From Rubrivivax sp. (GTDB lineage Bacteria; Pseudomonadota; Gammaproteobacteria; Burkholderiales; Burkholderiaceae_C): a DNA stretch of 64,000 nucleotides. Where the stretch lies: positions 372,001-436,000 of the forward strand of contig JAHBZT010000002.1 in assembly GCA_019635315.1 (NCBI GenBank), given 5' to 3'. This document shows, in pieces, positions 1 to 7,930 of this stretch (position 1 is the first letter of the stretch; each line of letters begins with the position of its first letter). A model generated the notes under the pieces. That model ran no database searches. It had not been told where the DNA came from and worked only from the letters and a program-made list of their open reading frames with translations. A program made the position numbers and the translations under genes.

Positions 1-177
1 AAGGACCAGGAATACGACAAGCCCACCTATGTCTCGCTGCTGGGGCTGGACGGCGCACGCCGCGAGGCCGAGGCGCTGCGCCGGCAGGCGCATGCCGCGC
101 TGGCCCGCAGCGGTCTCGGCGACGCGGCGGCGCTGCTCGCGCTGCTGGCCGACAAGGTGGTCGAGCGCGAGAATTGA
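1..177 (+). CDS. ispA: Farnesyl diphosphate synthase, C-terminal end (partial)
   Basis: Only the last 58 codons are present; the gene enters from the left edge and stops at TGA 175-177. The start of the fragment, [16 protein letters not shown], matches the conserved C-terminal stretch of short-chain polyprenyl synthases of the IspA type (D-K-P-T-Y-x-x-L-L-G). The family condenses isopentenyl diphosphate with dimethylallyl/geranyl diphosphate to give C15 farnesyl diphosphate in the cytoplasm. The catalytic Asp-rich motifs lie outside the window, so the call rests on this tail and on the next gene, dxs, five bases downstream. ispA-dxs is a common proteobacterial operon pair that joins the entry step of the MEP pathway to chain elongation. 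Confidence 0.85.
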   Translation, partial: KDQEYDKPTYVSLLGLDGARREAEALRRQAHAALARSGLGDAAALLALLADKVVEREN

Positions 178-181
178 GACC

Positions 182-2095
182 ATGAAGTTCCTGCACAAGA
201 TCGACAGCCCCGCCGACCTGCGCCGGCTGTCGCGCGCCGACCTGCGCACCGTCGCCGCCGAGCTGCGCGAATTCGTGCTGCAGACGGTCAGCCAGACCGG
301 CGGCCACCTCGGCAGCAACCTGGGCACCGTGGAGCTGACGGTGGCGCTGCACTATGTCTTCGACACACCGCACGACCGGCTGGTGTGGGACGTCGGCCAC
401 CAGACTTACCCGCACAAGGTGCTGACCGGCCGTCGCGACCGCATGGGCACGCTGCGCCAGCTCGGCGGCATCGCCGGCTTCCCGAAGCGCGACGAGAGCG
501 AATTCGACACCTTCGGCACCGCGCACAGCTCCACCAGCATCAGCGCCGCGCTGGGCATGGCGGTGGCCGCCAAGCTCAAGGGGGAGGAGCGCCACGCGGT
601 GGCGGTGATCGGCGACGGCGCGATGAGCGCCGGCATGGCCTTCGAGGCGCTGAACAACGCCGGTGTCAGCCACGAGGGCGTCAACGCCGACCTGCTGGTC
701 ATCCTGAACGACAACGACATGTCGATCAGCCCGCCGGTGGGCGCGCTGAACAAGTACCTGGCGCGGCTGATGAGCGGGCAGTTCTACGCCGCCGCGCGCG
801 AGGGCGCCAAGGCGGTGCTGAAGAACGCGCCGCCGCTGTTCGAGCTGGCGCGCCGCTTCGAGGAGCACGCCAAGGGCATGGTCGTGCCCGGCACCATCTT
901 CGAGGAATTCGGCTTCAACTATGTCGGCCCGATCGACGGCCACGACCTCGACGCGCTGATCCCGACGCTGGAGAACCTGCGCGCCAAGAAGGGCCCGCAG
1001 TTCCTGCACGTCGTCACCAAGAAGGGCCGCGGCTACAAGCTGGCCGAGGCCGACCCGGTGAAGTACCACGCCGCCAGCGGCAAGTTCAACCCGGCCGAGG
1101 GCTTCCCGAAGAGCGCCGCGCCGTCCAAGCCGACCTTCACGCAGGTCTTCGGCCAGTGGCTGTGCGACATGGCCGAGGCCGACCCGCGGCTGGTGGGCAT
1201 CACGCCGGCGATGCGCGAAGGCTCGGGCATGGTCGAGTTCCACAAGCGCTTCCCGAAGCGCTACCACGACGTCGGCATCGCCGAGCAGCATGCGGTGACC
1301 TTCGCCGCCGGCCTGGCCTGCGAGGGGCTGAAGCCGGTGCTGGCCATCTACAGCACCTTCCTGCAGCGCGGCTACGACCAGCTGATCCACGACGTGGCGC
1401 TGCAGAACCTGCCGGTGGTCTTCGCGCTCGACCGCGCCGGCATCGTCGGCGCCGACGGCCCCACGCATGCCGGCGCCTACGACATCGCCTACATCCGCTG
1501 CGTGCCGAACTGCAGCCTGCTCGCGCCCAGCGACGAGAACGAGTGCCGCCAGGCCCTGACCACCGCCTTCCGCCAGAACCACCCGGTGGCGGTGCGCTAC
1601 CCGCGCGGCGCCGGCGTCGGTGCCGAGATCGACAAGGCGCTGACGGAGTGGCCCTGGGGCAAGGGCGTCGTGCGCCGGGTCGCGGGCGGGCGCGCCGACG
1701 CGCGCGGCGGCCAGCGCCTGGCCATCCTGGCCTTCGGCACGCTGCTGCACCCGGCGCTGAAGGCGGCCGAGACGCTGGGCGCCACGGTGGCCGACATGCG
1801 TTTCGTCAAGCCGCTGGACACCGAGCTGGTGCTCGAGCTGGCGCGCAGCCACGAGGGCCTGGTCACGGTGGAGGAGGGCTGCGTCAGCGGCGGCGCCGGC
1901 AGCGCGGTGCTGGAATGCCTGGCCGCCGCCGGGGTGCAGGTGCCGGTGCTGCAGCTGGGACTGCCCGACTTGTTCACCGAGCATGGCGATCCGGGCAAGC
2001 TGCTGGCGATGTACGGGCTGGACGCCGCCGGCATGGAGCAGTCCATCCTGCAGCGCTTCCCGGTGCGGCCCTCGCTGGCGGCGGCCAACGGCTGA
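182..2095 (+). CDS. dxs: 1-deoxy-D-xylulose-5-phosphate synthase
   Basis: A 637-residue protein of the usual DXS length. The enzyme condenses pyruvate and glyceraldehyde-3-phosphate using thiamine diphosphate, the entry step of the MEP isoprenoid pathway and a source of precursor for thiamine and pyridoxal. The thiamine/Mg site is seen as GDGAMSAG with NDNDMSIS (about residues 143-180). The transketolase-type catalytic Glu lies in GIAEQHAV (about residue 365). The C-terminal transketolase domain is complete. The ATG at 182 gives the conserved start [14 protein letters not shown] and lies five bases after the ispA stop, so the two genes are probably cotranscribed. Upstream in-frame starts only add out-of-frame ispA sequence. 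Confidence 0.97.
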   Translation: MKFLHKIDSPADLRRLSRADLRTVAAELREFVLQTVSQTGGHLGSNLGTVELTVALHYVFDTPHDRLVWDVGHQTYPHKVLTGRRDRMGTLRQLGGIAGFPKRDESEFDTFGTAHSSTSISAALGMAVAAKLKGEERHAVAVIGDGAMSAGMAFEALNNAGVSHEGVNADLLVILNDNDMSISPPVGALNKYLARLMSGQFYAAAREGAKAVLKNAPPLFELARRFEEHAKGMVVPGTIFEEFGFNYVGPIDGHDLDALIPTLENLRAKKGPQFLHVVTKKGRGYKLAEADPVKYHAASGKFNPAEGFPKSAAPSKPTFTQVFGQWLCDMAEADPRLVGITPAMREGSGMVEFHKRFPKRYHDVGIAEQHAVTFAAGLACEGLKPVLAIYSTFLQRGYDQLIHDVALQNLPVVFALDRAGIVGADGPTHAGAYDIAYIRCVPNCSLLAPSDENECRQALTTAFRQNHPVAVRYPRGAGVGAEIDKALTEWPWGKGVVRRVAGGRADARGGQRLAILAFGTLLHPALKAAETLGATVADMRFVKPLDTELVLELARSHEGLVTVEEGCVSGGAGSAVLECLAAAGVQVPVLQLGLPDLFTEHGDPGKLLAMYGLDAAGMEQSILQRFPVRPSLAAANG

Positions 2096-2185
2096 ACGGC
2101 GGCGCGCGGGCGTGCCGCGGCGGCGTTCAGCCGCCTTGCACGCTGCATGTCAACCACGTGACCCCGCGGGTCGGCATTCGGTGCC

Positions 2186-2992
2186 ATGCTCGCGACTGCG
2201 ATGAATACCCTGACCGACGCCCTGCACATCCCGGACACGCAAAGCGCGCGCGACGACCGCCACCTGGCGATCCAGCGCGTGGGCGTCAAGGACCTGCGCT
2301 ACCCGCTGCAGCTGCGCGTGGCCGGCGCCGTGCAGAGCACGGCGGCGCGCTGGACGCTGGATGTCGCGCTGCCGGCCGAGCGCAAGGGCACCCACATGTC
2401 GCGCTTCGTGGCCTGGCTGGATGCGCTGGACCTGCCGCTGGACGCGGCCACGCTGCGCGAGCGCCATTCCGCGATGCTGGAGCGGCTGGACGCCAGCGAG
2501 GGACGCATCGAGGCGGCCTTCGAGTTCTTCCTGCGCAAGCGTGCGCCGGTCTCCGGGCTCGCGAGCCTGCTCGACTACCAGGGCCGCTGGATCGCCGAGA
2601 CGCGCGGCGGTGTCAGCGCCGTGTGGGCCGAGGTGGCGGTGCCGGTCAAGAGCCTGTGCCCCTGCAGCAAGGAGATCAGCGACTACGGCGCGCACAACCA
2701 GCGTTCGCTGGTCACGCTGCGCGTGGAGCTGCTGGCGCCGGTGGAATGGCACGAGCTGGTGCGCTTCGCCGAGGACGAGGCCAGCAGCGAGATCTGGCCG
2801 ATGCTCAAGCGCGCCGACGAGAAGTGGGTCACCGAGCGGGCCTACGAGAATCCCAAGTTCGTCGAGGACCTGGTGCGCGACGTCGCGCTGCGCCTGAACG
2901 GCGACGCGCGCATCGGGCGCTATGTCGTCGAGGTCGAGAACTTCGAGTCGATTCACAATCACAGCGCCTACGCGCGCATCGAGCGCGCGTAG
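2186..2992 (+). CDS. folE2: GTP cyclohydrolase FolE2 (type IB)
   Basis: 268 residues, or 263 if the second ATG at 2201 (MNTLTDALHIPD) is used; this second start resembles other family members more closely. FolE2 converts GTP to dihydroneopterin triphosphate for folate and queuosine synthesis, and in several bacteria replaces zinc-dependent FolE under zinc limitation. The catalytic Cys is in the motif CPCSKEISDYGAHNQR near residue 155, and the C-terminal ENFESIHNHSAYA is characteristic of the family. The gene stands alone about 90 bases after dxs. Its last dozen codons and stop codon lie inside the first copy of a 119-bp tandem repeat, so the stop codon forms part of a strong hairpin stem. Confidence 0.95.
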   Translation: MLATAMNTLTDALHIPDTQSARDDRHLAIQRVGVKDLRYPLQLRVAGAVQSTAARWTLDVALPAERKGTHMSRFVAWLDALDLPLDAATLRERHSAMLERLDASEGRIEAAFEFFLRKRAPVSGLASLLDYQGRWIAETRGGVSAVWAEVAVPVKSLCPCSKEISDYGAHNQRSLVTLRVELLAPVEWHELVRFAEDEASSEIWPMLKRADEKWVTERAYENPKFVEDLVRDVALRLNGDARIGRYVVEVENFESIHNHSAYARIERA

Positions 2993-3240
2993 GCCCGCGC
3001 GTTGCGCGGCTGGCGCTTCGCGCCAGGCTGTGATGGCGGCGGCGCGGACGTCCCCCGGACCTCCGCGCTCGTCACAATCATTTCGCCTACGCGCGCATCG
3101 AGCGCGCGTAGGCCCGCGCTTTGCGCGGCTGGTGCTTCGCGCCAGGCTGTGATGGCGGCGGCGCGAATGTCCCCCGGACCTCCGCGATGGTCACAACCTT
3201 CCGGCCTGCGCGCGCATCGATCGCGCGCAGGAGCCCGCGC
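2954..3240. repeat. 119-bp tandem repeat, three copies (third partial), each with a hairpin
   Basis: Copies begin at 2954, 3073 and 3192, exactly 119 bases apart, each opening with CACAA. The first copy covers the end of folE2. Copies 1 and 2 are almost identical and copy 3 is truncated and diverged. Each contains an inverted repeat at 2967-2993, 3086-3112 and 3205-3231. Copies 1 and 2 have a perfect 11-bp stem CCTACGCGCGC with a five-base loop. In copy 3 the A-T pair of the stem has become G-C on both arms, so pairing survives. A second small hairpin (CTGGCGC, loop TTC) follows in copies 1 and 2. The 148 bases from 3241 to the porin start show no further gene. Confidence 0.9.
2967..2993 (+). 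terminator. Hairpin at the folE2 stop codon
   Basis: A perfect 11-bp inverted repeat (CCTACGCGCGC, loop ATCGA) includes the TAG stop of folE2 in its right arm. It could stop transcription or protect the 3' end of the folE2 mRNA. No T-run follows, so it is not a canonical intrinsic terminator. The same hairpin recurs at 3086-3112 and, with a compensating pair change, at 3205-3231. Confidence 0.5.
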
Positions 3241-3388
3241 CAGCGCACGGAGCGGCTGCGCAAACTCAATGTCCGCGTGCCGTAGCGGGCCCAGCATCGC
3301 ACTCAGGGCGTCGGAGCCGCGAAAGACGGTGCGCCGCAGCCGCCGGATGTTCCGGCGACCGGCAGCCGCCGCCCGGCGAGGAGATGCC

Positions 3389-4084
3389 ATGACAATCGCT
3401 GCCCCTTACGCTGCCGCCGTCGCCGCCCTCGTGGCGCTGTCCTGCCCCGCCGCCTCGGCGCAGGATAACGTGCTGAAGGCCGGCGTCACGCGCTACGACA
3501 CCCACTCCAAGACCAGCGGCCTGTCTACCGACCCCGCGGTCTCCACGCTCGCCGGCTCCGACGCCGAGACCGGCGACGCGACGACGGTGATCGTCGTCTA
3601 CGAACGCCTGCTGACGCCCAGCCTGGGCGCCGAGCTGGTGCTCGGCTGGCCGCCGCGCATCGACGCCCGGGCTACCGGCCCGCTGGCCGGCCTGACGCAG
3701 CAGCTGGGCATCAGCAACACCGTGCTGTCGGCGAAGAACGTGTCGCCGACGCTGCTCGTCAACTACTACTTCGGCGACCCGGCGAACGCCTGGCGTCCCT
3801 ATGTCGGCGCCGGCGTCAACTACACGCGCTTCAGCGGCATCCGCTCCAGCCTGCCGGTCTCGAAGCTGACGATGAGCGACTCCTGGGGCCCGGCGGTGCA
3901 GGTGGGCATCGGCTATGCGTTCGCGCGCCAGTGGGGGATGTTCGCCAGCGTGGCCCGCATCTGGGTCGAGAGCGATGTCGAGGCGGTGGTCAACCTGCCG
4001 GCCGTGCCGGTGCCGGTGACCGTGCGGACCACGGTCGACTTCCGGCCCTGGACCTACACGGCCGGCGTGTACTACCGCTTCTGA
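3389..4084 (+). CDS. OmpW-family outer-membrane beta-barrel protein
   Basis: 231 residues. The ATG at 3389 follows a GGCGAGGAG ribosome site and opens a classic signal peptide (hydrophobic AAAVAALVALSCPAASA, cleavage near residue 25). The mature part alternates short polar and aromatic beta-strands and ends in YYRF, a terminal aromatic as expected for a beta-barrel recognised by the Bam machinery. Internal segments such as SPTLLVNYYFGD and WRPYVGAGVNYTRF are typical of the OmpW/AlkL family, small eight-stranded porins linked to uptake of hydrophobic compounds. The exact substrate cannot be told. The gene runs convergently to the next gene with only 18 bases between stops. Confidence 0.85.
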   Translation: MTIAAPYAAAVAALVALSCPAASAQDNVLKAGVTRYDTHSKTSGLSTDPAVSTLAGSDAETGDATTVIVVYERLLTPSLGAELVLGWPPRIDARATGPLAGLTQQLGISNTVLSAKNVSPTLLVNYYFGDPANAWRPYVGAGVNYTRFSGIRSSLPVSKLTMSDSWGPAVQVGIGYAFARQWGMFASVARIWVESDVEAVVNLPAVPVPVTVRTTVDFRPWTYTAGVYYRF

Positions 4085-4102
4085 CGCGGCGCCGGCCCGG
4101 CC

Positions 4103-5125
4103 TCAGCGGGGCACGCCGGCGCGCCCGAGCAGCACCGCCTCGCTGCCGAACAGCGAAGGCAGGCCGCCGGTGTGCAGGAACAGAACCCGCTGCCCGCGCC
4201 GCCAGCGGCCTTCGCGCACGAGCCCGACCAGGCCGGCCATCACCTTGCCGGTGTAGACGGGGTCGAGCAGGATGGCCTCGGTGCGCGCCAGCAGCTGCAC
4301 GGCCTCGACCATGCGGGCATTGGGCAGCGAATATTTCGGCTGCCAGTAGCCGCCGACGCTGACGACGGCCTCGCGCGGCACCGTCAGGCCCAGCCCCAGC
4401 AGGTCGCACACTGCCTGCGCCTCGTGCCAGACCAGCGGCTCCTGCTCGGCCGGGTCACGGCTGACGCCGATGCCGGTGATGGGCAGCGCGATGCGGTTGC
4501 CCAGGAAGCCGGCGAGCAACCCGCCGTGCGTGCCGCTGCTGCCCGAGCCGACGACCACGTCGTCGAACTGCACGCCCAGCTCGAAGCACTGCTGCTGCAG
4601 TTCCTGCGCGCAGGCCACGTAGCCCAGGCCACCGAGCGCGTTGCTGCCGCCGCCCGGGATCACGTAGGCGCGGCGGCCGGTGGCGGCCAGCTCGTCGGCC
4701 ACGCGCTGCATCGCCGCGGCCATGTCGCTGCCGGCCGGCACCACGACGAGGTCCTCGACGCCCATCAGCCGGAACAGGAAGTGGTTGCCGCTCGCGTCCT
4801 CGCGGAAGCTGCCGGGCACGCGCTCCTCGATCACGAAGCGGCAGCGCAGGCCCTCACGCACCGCGGCGGCCAGCGTGATGCGGCAGTGATTGCTCTGCGG
4901 CGCGCCGCAGGTCACCAGCGTGTCCGCGCCCTGCGCCAGCGCGTCGGCGACCAGGAATTCCAGCTTGCGCGTCTTGTTGCCGCCCGGCGCCAGGCCCAGC
5001 AGGTCGTCGCGCTTGATCCAGATCTCGGGCGCCTCGGGCCCGAGCGCGGCGCTCAGGCGCGGCAGTGGGTGCAGCGGCGTTGCGCCCTCGGTGTAGCGGC
5101 GGCGGGCAAAGCGGGACAGGTCCAT
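4103..5125 (-). CDS. dcyD: D-cysteine desulfhydrase / ACC deaminase-family PLP enzyme
   Basis: 340 residues from the ATG at 5125 (MDLSRFARRR); a 35-residue upstream extension is ignored because the family starts here. It is a fold-type II pyridoxal-phosphate enzyme. The cofactor lysine is expected at Lys51 in GGNKTRKLEF, and CGAPQSNHCR and SGSSGTHGGL are the phosphate and substrate loops of the D-cysteine desulfhydrase / 1-aminocyclopropane-1-carboxylate deaminase family. Characterised members release pyruvate, ammonia and sulfide from D-cysteine, or deaminate ACC. Sequence alone does not settle the substrate. In enterobacteria dcyD also lies among flagellar genes (near fliA); here it is divergent from flhDC with a shared 222-base upstream region. 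Confidence 0.75.
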   Translation of the reverse strand: MDLSRFARRRYTEGATPLHPLPRLSAALGPEAPEIWIKRDDLLGLAPGGNKTRKLEFLVADALAQGADTLVTCGAPQSNHCRITLAAAVREGLRCRFVIEERVPGSFREDASGNHFLFRLMGVEDLVVVPAGSDMAAAMQRVADELAATGRRAYVIPGGGSNALGGLGYVACAQELQQQCFELGVQFDDVVVGSGSSGTHGGLLAGFLGNRIALPITGIGVSRDPAEQEPLVWHEAQAVCDLLGLGLTVPREAVVSVGGYWQPKYSLPNARMVEAVQLLARTEAILLDPVYTGKVMAGLVGLVREGRWRRGQRVLFLHTGGLPSLFGSEAVLLGRAGVPR

Positions 5126-5347
5126 GGCGTCGGTCTCCTCGGCCCGCGAGGTTAACCGCAGCGCCCGCCGGCCCGCCGCCGGCGTGACGTGGTTCACGAA
5201 CGGCGGCCCGTGTAGGAATTTGCCTGACACGGCCGGTGGAAGAAGCGGGACTGAAGCGACGGAACTGGACCGATCCCACGGCCCTGTTCCGCTGCCTACA
5301 GTTCACTCCAACGCTTCACCACCCCGACACCCCTGGAGAGAGCCACC
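5126..5347 (+). promoter_or_regulatory. Divergent upstream region of dcyD and flhDC
   Basis: This 222-base gap should hold the promoters of the flagellar master operon and of the leftward gene. An imperfect palindrome AGGAATTTGCCT lies at 5214-5225, and GGAGAG at 5335-5340 is the flhD ribosome site. No clear -35/-10 pair stands out and no known regulator site could be assigned. The AT-rich palindrome is conspicuous in this GC-rich region and is the best candidate control site. Confidence 0.35.
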
Positions 5348-5671
5348 ATGACGTCCGAACAGATCCTCGCCGAGATCCGCGAAGCCAACCTGTCCTACCT
5401 GATGCTGGCGCAGAGCCTGATCCGCCAGGACAAGGAACAGGCGCTGTTCCGCCTGGGCGTCGGCGAGGAGACGGCGGACCTGATCGGCGCGCTGACCCCG
5501 GCGCAGATGATGAAGGTGGCCACCGGCAACACGCTGCTGTGCCGCTTCCGCATGGACGACGACATGGTCTGGAACCTGCTCACCAGCCACGGCAAGGGCG
5601 CCGCCAACGACGGCATGAGCCGCCTGCACGCCAGCATCCTGCTGGCCGGCCGCCACCGCGAAGCCGCTTGA
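5348..5671 (+). CDS. flhD: Flagellar master regulator subunit FlhD
   Basis: 107 residues, the usual length. FlhD joins FlhC in the FlhD4C2 activator that switches on class 2 (middle) flagellar genes with sigma70 RNA polymerase. The sequence shows the family pattern, for example LAEIREANLSYLMLAQSLIRQD (residues about 7-28) and the C-terminal helix around DDDMVWNLL. A GGAGAG ribosome site lies seven bases before the ATG. flhC follows 44 bases downstream. The operon heads the whole flagellar block, consistent with its place at the top of the hierarchy. Confidence 0.96.
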   Translation: MTSEQILAEIREANLSYLMLAQSLIRQDKEQALFRLGVGEETADLIGALTPAQMMKVATGNTLLCRFRMDDDMVWNLLTSHGKGAANDGMSRLHASILLAGRHREAA

Positions 5672-5715
5672 GACGGCACACCGCGAACACCACACACAAG
5701 ACACAGGAGCGAGCC

Positions 5716-6279
5716 ATGGCCAGAACCAAGAGCATCCTCACCGAGGCCAAGCAGATCGAGCGTGCCGTCACGCTGATCAACCTGGGCGCCCGGCTGCAGG
5801 TGCTGGAGAGCGAGACCGACCTCAGCTACGAGCGCCTGCTGCGCCTGTACAAGGAGGTCGCCGGCAAGAGCCCCAGCAAGGGCCAGCTGCCGTTCTCCAC
5901 CGACTGGTTCATGACCTGGCAGCCCAACATCCACGCCAGCCTGTTCCTGAACATCCACGAATACCTGAACAAGGTCAGCGCGCTCGACGAGATCGACGCC
6001 GTCATCAAGGCCTACCAGCTGTACGTGGAGCAGATGCAGGCCCAGGGGCTGGAGCCGCTGCTCAGCGTCACGCGCGCCTGGCGGCTCGTGAAGTTCGTCG
6101 ACAACGGCATGCTCACGATGACCGCCTGCAGCAAGTGCGGCGGCCACTACGTCACCCACCCGCACGAGATCGCGCGCCACTACGTCTGCGGCCTGTGCAA
6201 CCCGCCGGCGCGCGCCGGCAAGGGCAAGCTGGCCGGCGCGCTGGGCAGCGCGCTGGGCAGCGCGGTCGCGGAACACTGA
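5716..6279 (+). CDS. flhC: Flagellar master regulator subunit FlhC
   Basis: 187 residues. FlhC is the DNA-contacting partner of FlhD. The four zinc-binding cysteines are present at residues 138, 141, 158 and 161 (CSKC and CGLC). Family signatures include LINLGARLQVLESET and STDWFMTWQPNIHASLF. A GGAGCGAG ribosome site precedes the ATG. The C-terminal tail is Gly/Ala-rich and probably flexible. The operon appears to end at the hairpin-T-run terminator at 6394-6419, so flhDC forms a two-gene transcript. Confidence 0.96.
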   Translation: MARTKSILTEAKQIERAVTLINLGARLQVLESETDLSYERLLRLYKEVAGKSPSKGQLPFSTDWFMTWQPNIHASLFLNIHEYLNKVSALDEIDAVIKAYQLYVEQMQAQGLEPLLSVTRAWRLVKFVDNGMLTMTACSKCGGHYVTHPHEIARHYVCGLCNPPARAGKGKLAGALGSALGSAVAEH

Positions 6280-6393
6280 CTACGTCTGGTTGCACCTGCG
6301 GGCTCAACCCGGCCGGGCAGGGTGCCGAAACCAGGGTCGAAGATTCCATCTTCATTGCACGTCTCCTCCTGGCACAGTTCTCTGTGCTTTCCA

Positions 6394-6419
6394 GCGGGTC
6401 CCTCGGGGCCCGCTTTTTT
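6394..6419 (+). terminator. Intrinsic terminator after flhDC
   Basis: The inverted repeat GCGGGTCC-CTC-GGGGCCCGC (eight pairs, one G-T wobble) is followed directly by six T residues. It lies 115 bases after the flhC stop. A smaller hairpin (GCACAG/CTGTGC) lies just upstream at about 6372-6387. Confidence 0.85.
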
Positions 6420-6491
6420 GTGCCCGGTCCGCGGGTGCGTGCAGCATCGCGGCCGATCGCGTGCGGCCAGCGCCCCGATGCCCGCCGTGCA

Positions 6492-6518
6492 TCAAGCCGC
6501 CAGCGCCGGCGCCGATAT
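6492..6518 (+). promoter_or_regulatory. FliA (sigma28) promoter of the HD-GYP-like gene
   Basis: TCAA at 6492-6495, a 15-base spacer, then GCCGATAT at 6511-6518. This is one base from the sigma28 -10 consensus GCCGATAA at the consensus spacing. It uses TCAAG in place of enterobacterial TAAAG, the same variant seen here before motA and cheY. It lies about 50 bases before the proposed GTG start at 6567. Confidence 0.75.
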
Positions 6519-6566
6519 CCCGGTCGGGACCGCCTGCCGCCCGCGGTCCGGGTGCCGTCGTCCGCC

Positions 6567-7769
6567 GTGAAGCTCGTTCCGTTCTCGCCCCAGTACCTGC
6601 GCCTCGAGGAGCCGCTGCCCTTCGGCGTGCGCGACGCCGACGGCCGGCTGCTGCTGGGCGCCGGGCAGACCATCGCCACGCAGGAACAGCTGGCCGAGCT
6701 GAGGGCGCAGCGGCTGTTCGCCGAGGAGTCGGAGTCGGCCGAGTGGCAGCGCCGCCTGGCCGCCGCCGTCGACGCCGCACTGCGCCAGGGCGCGACGCTC
6801 AAGGACGTGGCCGCGGCGCGCCCCGAGCAGCCGGCACGCGTGGCGGCGCAGCCCGAGCTGCCGCTGCCCGAGCAGTGGGACGAACTGGTCGTGCAGCTCG
6901 ACGCCGCGCTGCGCGACGTGCGCCCGGGCAGCGACTGGCTGCCGCGGCTGCTGGGCGTGCACGCGCGCGCGCGCCGCCTCGGCGAGCGGCGCTTCGACGC
7001 CTCGCTGTACCACCTGATCTACACCGCCGCGCACTCGACCGACAAGTATTCCAGCCACCATGCGCTGCTGACGCTGCTGATCGCCGAGCAGGCGGCGCGG
7101 CTGCTGGAGTGGCCGGCCGAGCGTGTCGACGCGCTCGGCCGCGCCGCGCTGACGATGAACGTCGCGATGGTGCGCCTGCAGGACATGCTGGCGCAGACCG
7201 ATCACAAGCCCACGCCCGAGATGCGCGTGCAGATCGACGGCCATGCCGAGGCCGGCGCGCGCCAGCTCGCCGAGGCCGGACTGAAGGACGCGCTGACCTG
7301 CGCCGTCGTGCGCCTGCACCACGACGCCAGCGAGGCCCGGCATGCACTGGCCGAGCTGGCGCCGGAACGCCAGCTCGCCCGGCTGCTGCGCCGGGTGGAC
7401 ATCTTCTGCGCCAAGATGAGCCGGCGCCGGGCGCGCGAGCCGATGTCGCCGGTGCAGGCCGCGCGCGAGGCCTGCCTGGGCGCTGGCGGCGTGCCCGACG
7501 AGATCGGCGGCGCGCTGCTGAAGGCGGTCGGCCTGTACCCGCCGGGCAGCTTCGTCGAGCTGGCCAGCGGCGAGGTCGGCATCGTCGTCGCGCGCGGCCG
7601 GCGCGCCAACCTGCCGTATGTCGCCTCGCTGGTGTCGCCCAGCGGCACGCCGCTGGGCGAGCCGGCGCTGCGCGACACCATCGAGCAGCGCTTCGCCGTG
7701 CGCTCGGCGGTGCCGCCGGACAAGGTCAAGGTGCGGCCGCCGCACGAGCGGCTGCTGGCGATGCGATAG
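6567..7769 (+). CDS. Degenerate HD-GYP-type protein, probable c-di-GMP sensor or inactive phosphodiesterase
   Basis: 400 residues from GTG 6567 (VKLVPFSPQYLRL); GTG 6552 is a possible alternative. The N-terminal half resembles the DUF3391-like lead of HD-GYP proteins (PFGVRDADGRLLLGAGQTI). The C-terminal half (about residues 150-330) aligns in outline with HD-GYP domains: YSSHHALLTLLIAEQAA, then GHAEAGARQLAEAG and RLHHDAS. The H...HD metal pair is replaced (ALTMNVAM where LHDIGK is expected) and no GYP motif is visible, so phosphodiesterase activity is unlikely. A sigma28 promoter directly upstream places it with late flagellar genes. A role in tuning motility through second-messenger binding is inference. 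Confidence 0.65.
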   Translation: MKLVPFSPQYLRLEEPLPFGVRDADGRLLLGAGQTIATQEQLAELRAQRLFAEESESAEWQRRLAAAVDAALRQGATLKDVAAARPEQPARVAAQPELPLPEQWDELVVQLDAALRDVRPGSDWLPRLLGVHARARRLGERRFDASLYHLIYTAAHSTDKYSSHHALLTLLIAEQAARLLEWPAERVDALGRAALTMNVAMVRLQDMLAQTDHKPTPEMRVQIDGHAEAGARQLAEAGLKDALTCAVVRLHHDASEARHALAELAPERQLARLLRRVDIFCAKMSRRRAREPMSPVQAAREACLGAGGVPDEIGGALLKAVGLYPPGSFVELASGEVGIVVARGRRANLPYVASLVSPSGTPLGEPALRDTIEQRFAVRSAVPPDKVKVRPPHERLLAMR

Positions 7770-7930
7770 CGCGGCGCGGCCGCCGCAGCAGCAGCCGCCG
7801 CCTCGGCCGGCGCACCGGCCTGTGCATCGGCGGCCGCGTCGTCCTGCCCGGTTAACCCGGGCTTCGCGCCGCTTATCGGCACGCTGGGCCGCGGCCGGCC
7901 GCCGGACACTCGACGGCAGGATCCGTCGCC

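Noticed and set aside
385-3033. Long plus-strand open frame overlapping dxs and folE2
   Set aside because: Low-complexity Arg/Gly/Ala translation in the wrong frame of two intact enzymes.
3002-3388. N-terminal extension of the OmpW-type protein through the tandem repeat
   Set aside because: The extension is Arg/Ala-rich repeat sequence; the ATG at 3389 has a ribosome site and opens a proper signal peptide.
7872-7879. TTATCGGC, the reverse complement of the sigma28 -10 element
   Set aside because: No -35 partner at the right distance on the minus strand, and no leftward gene starts there.
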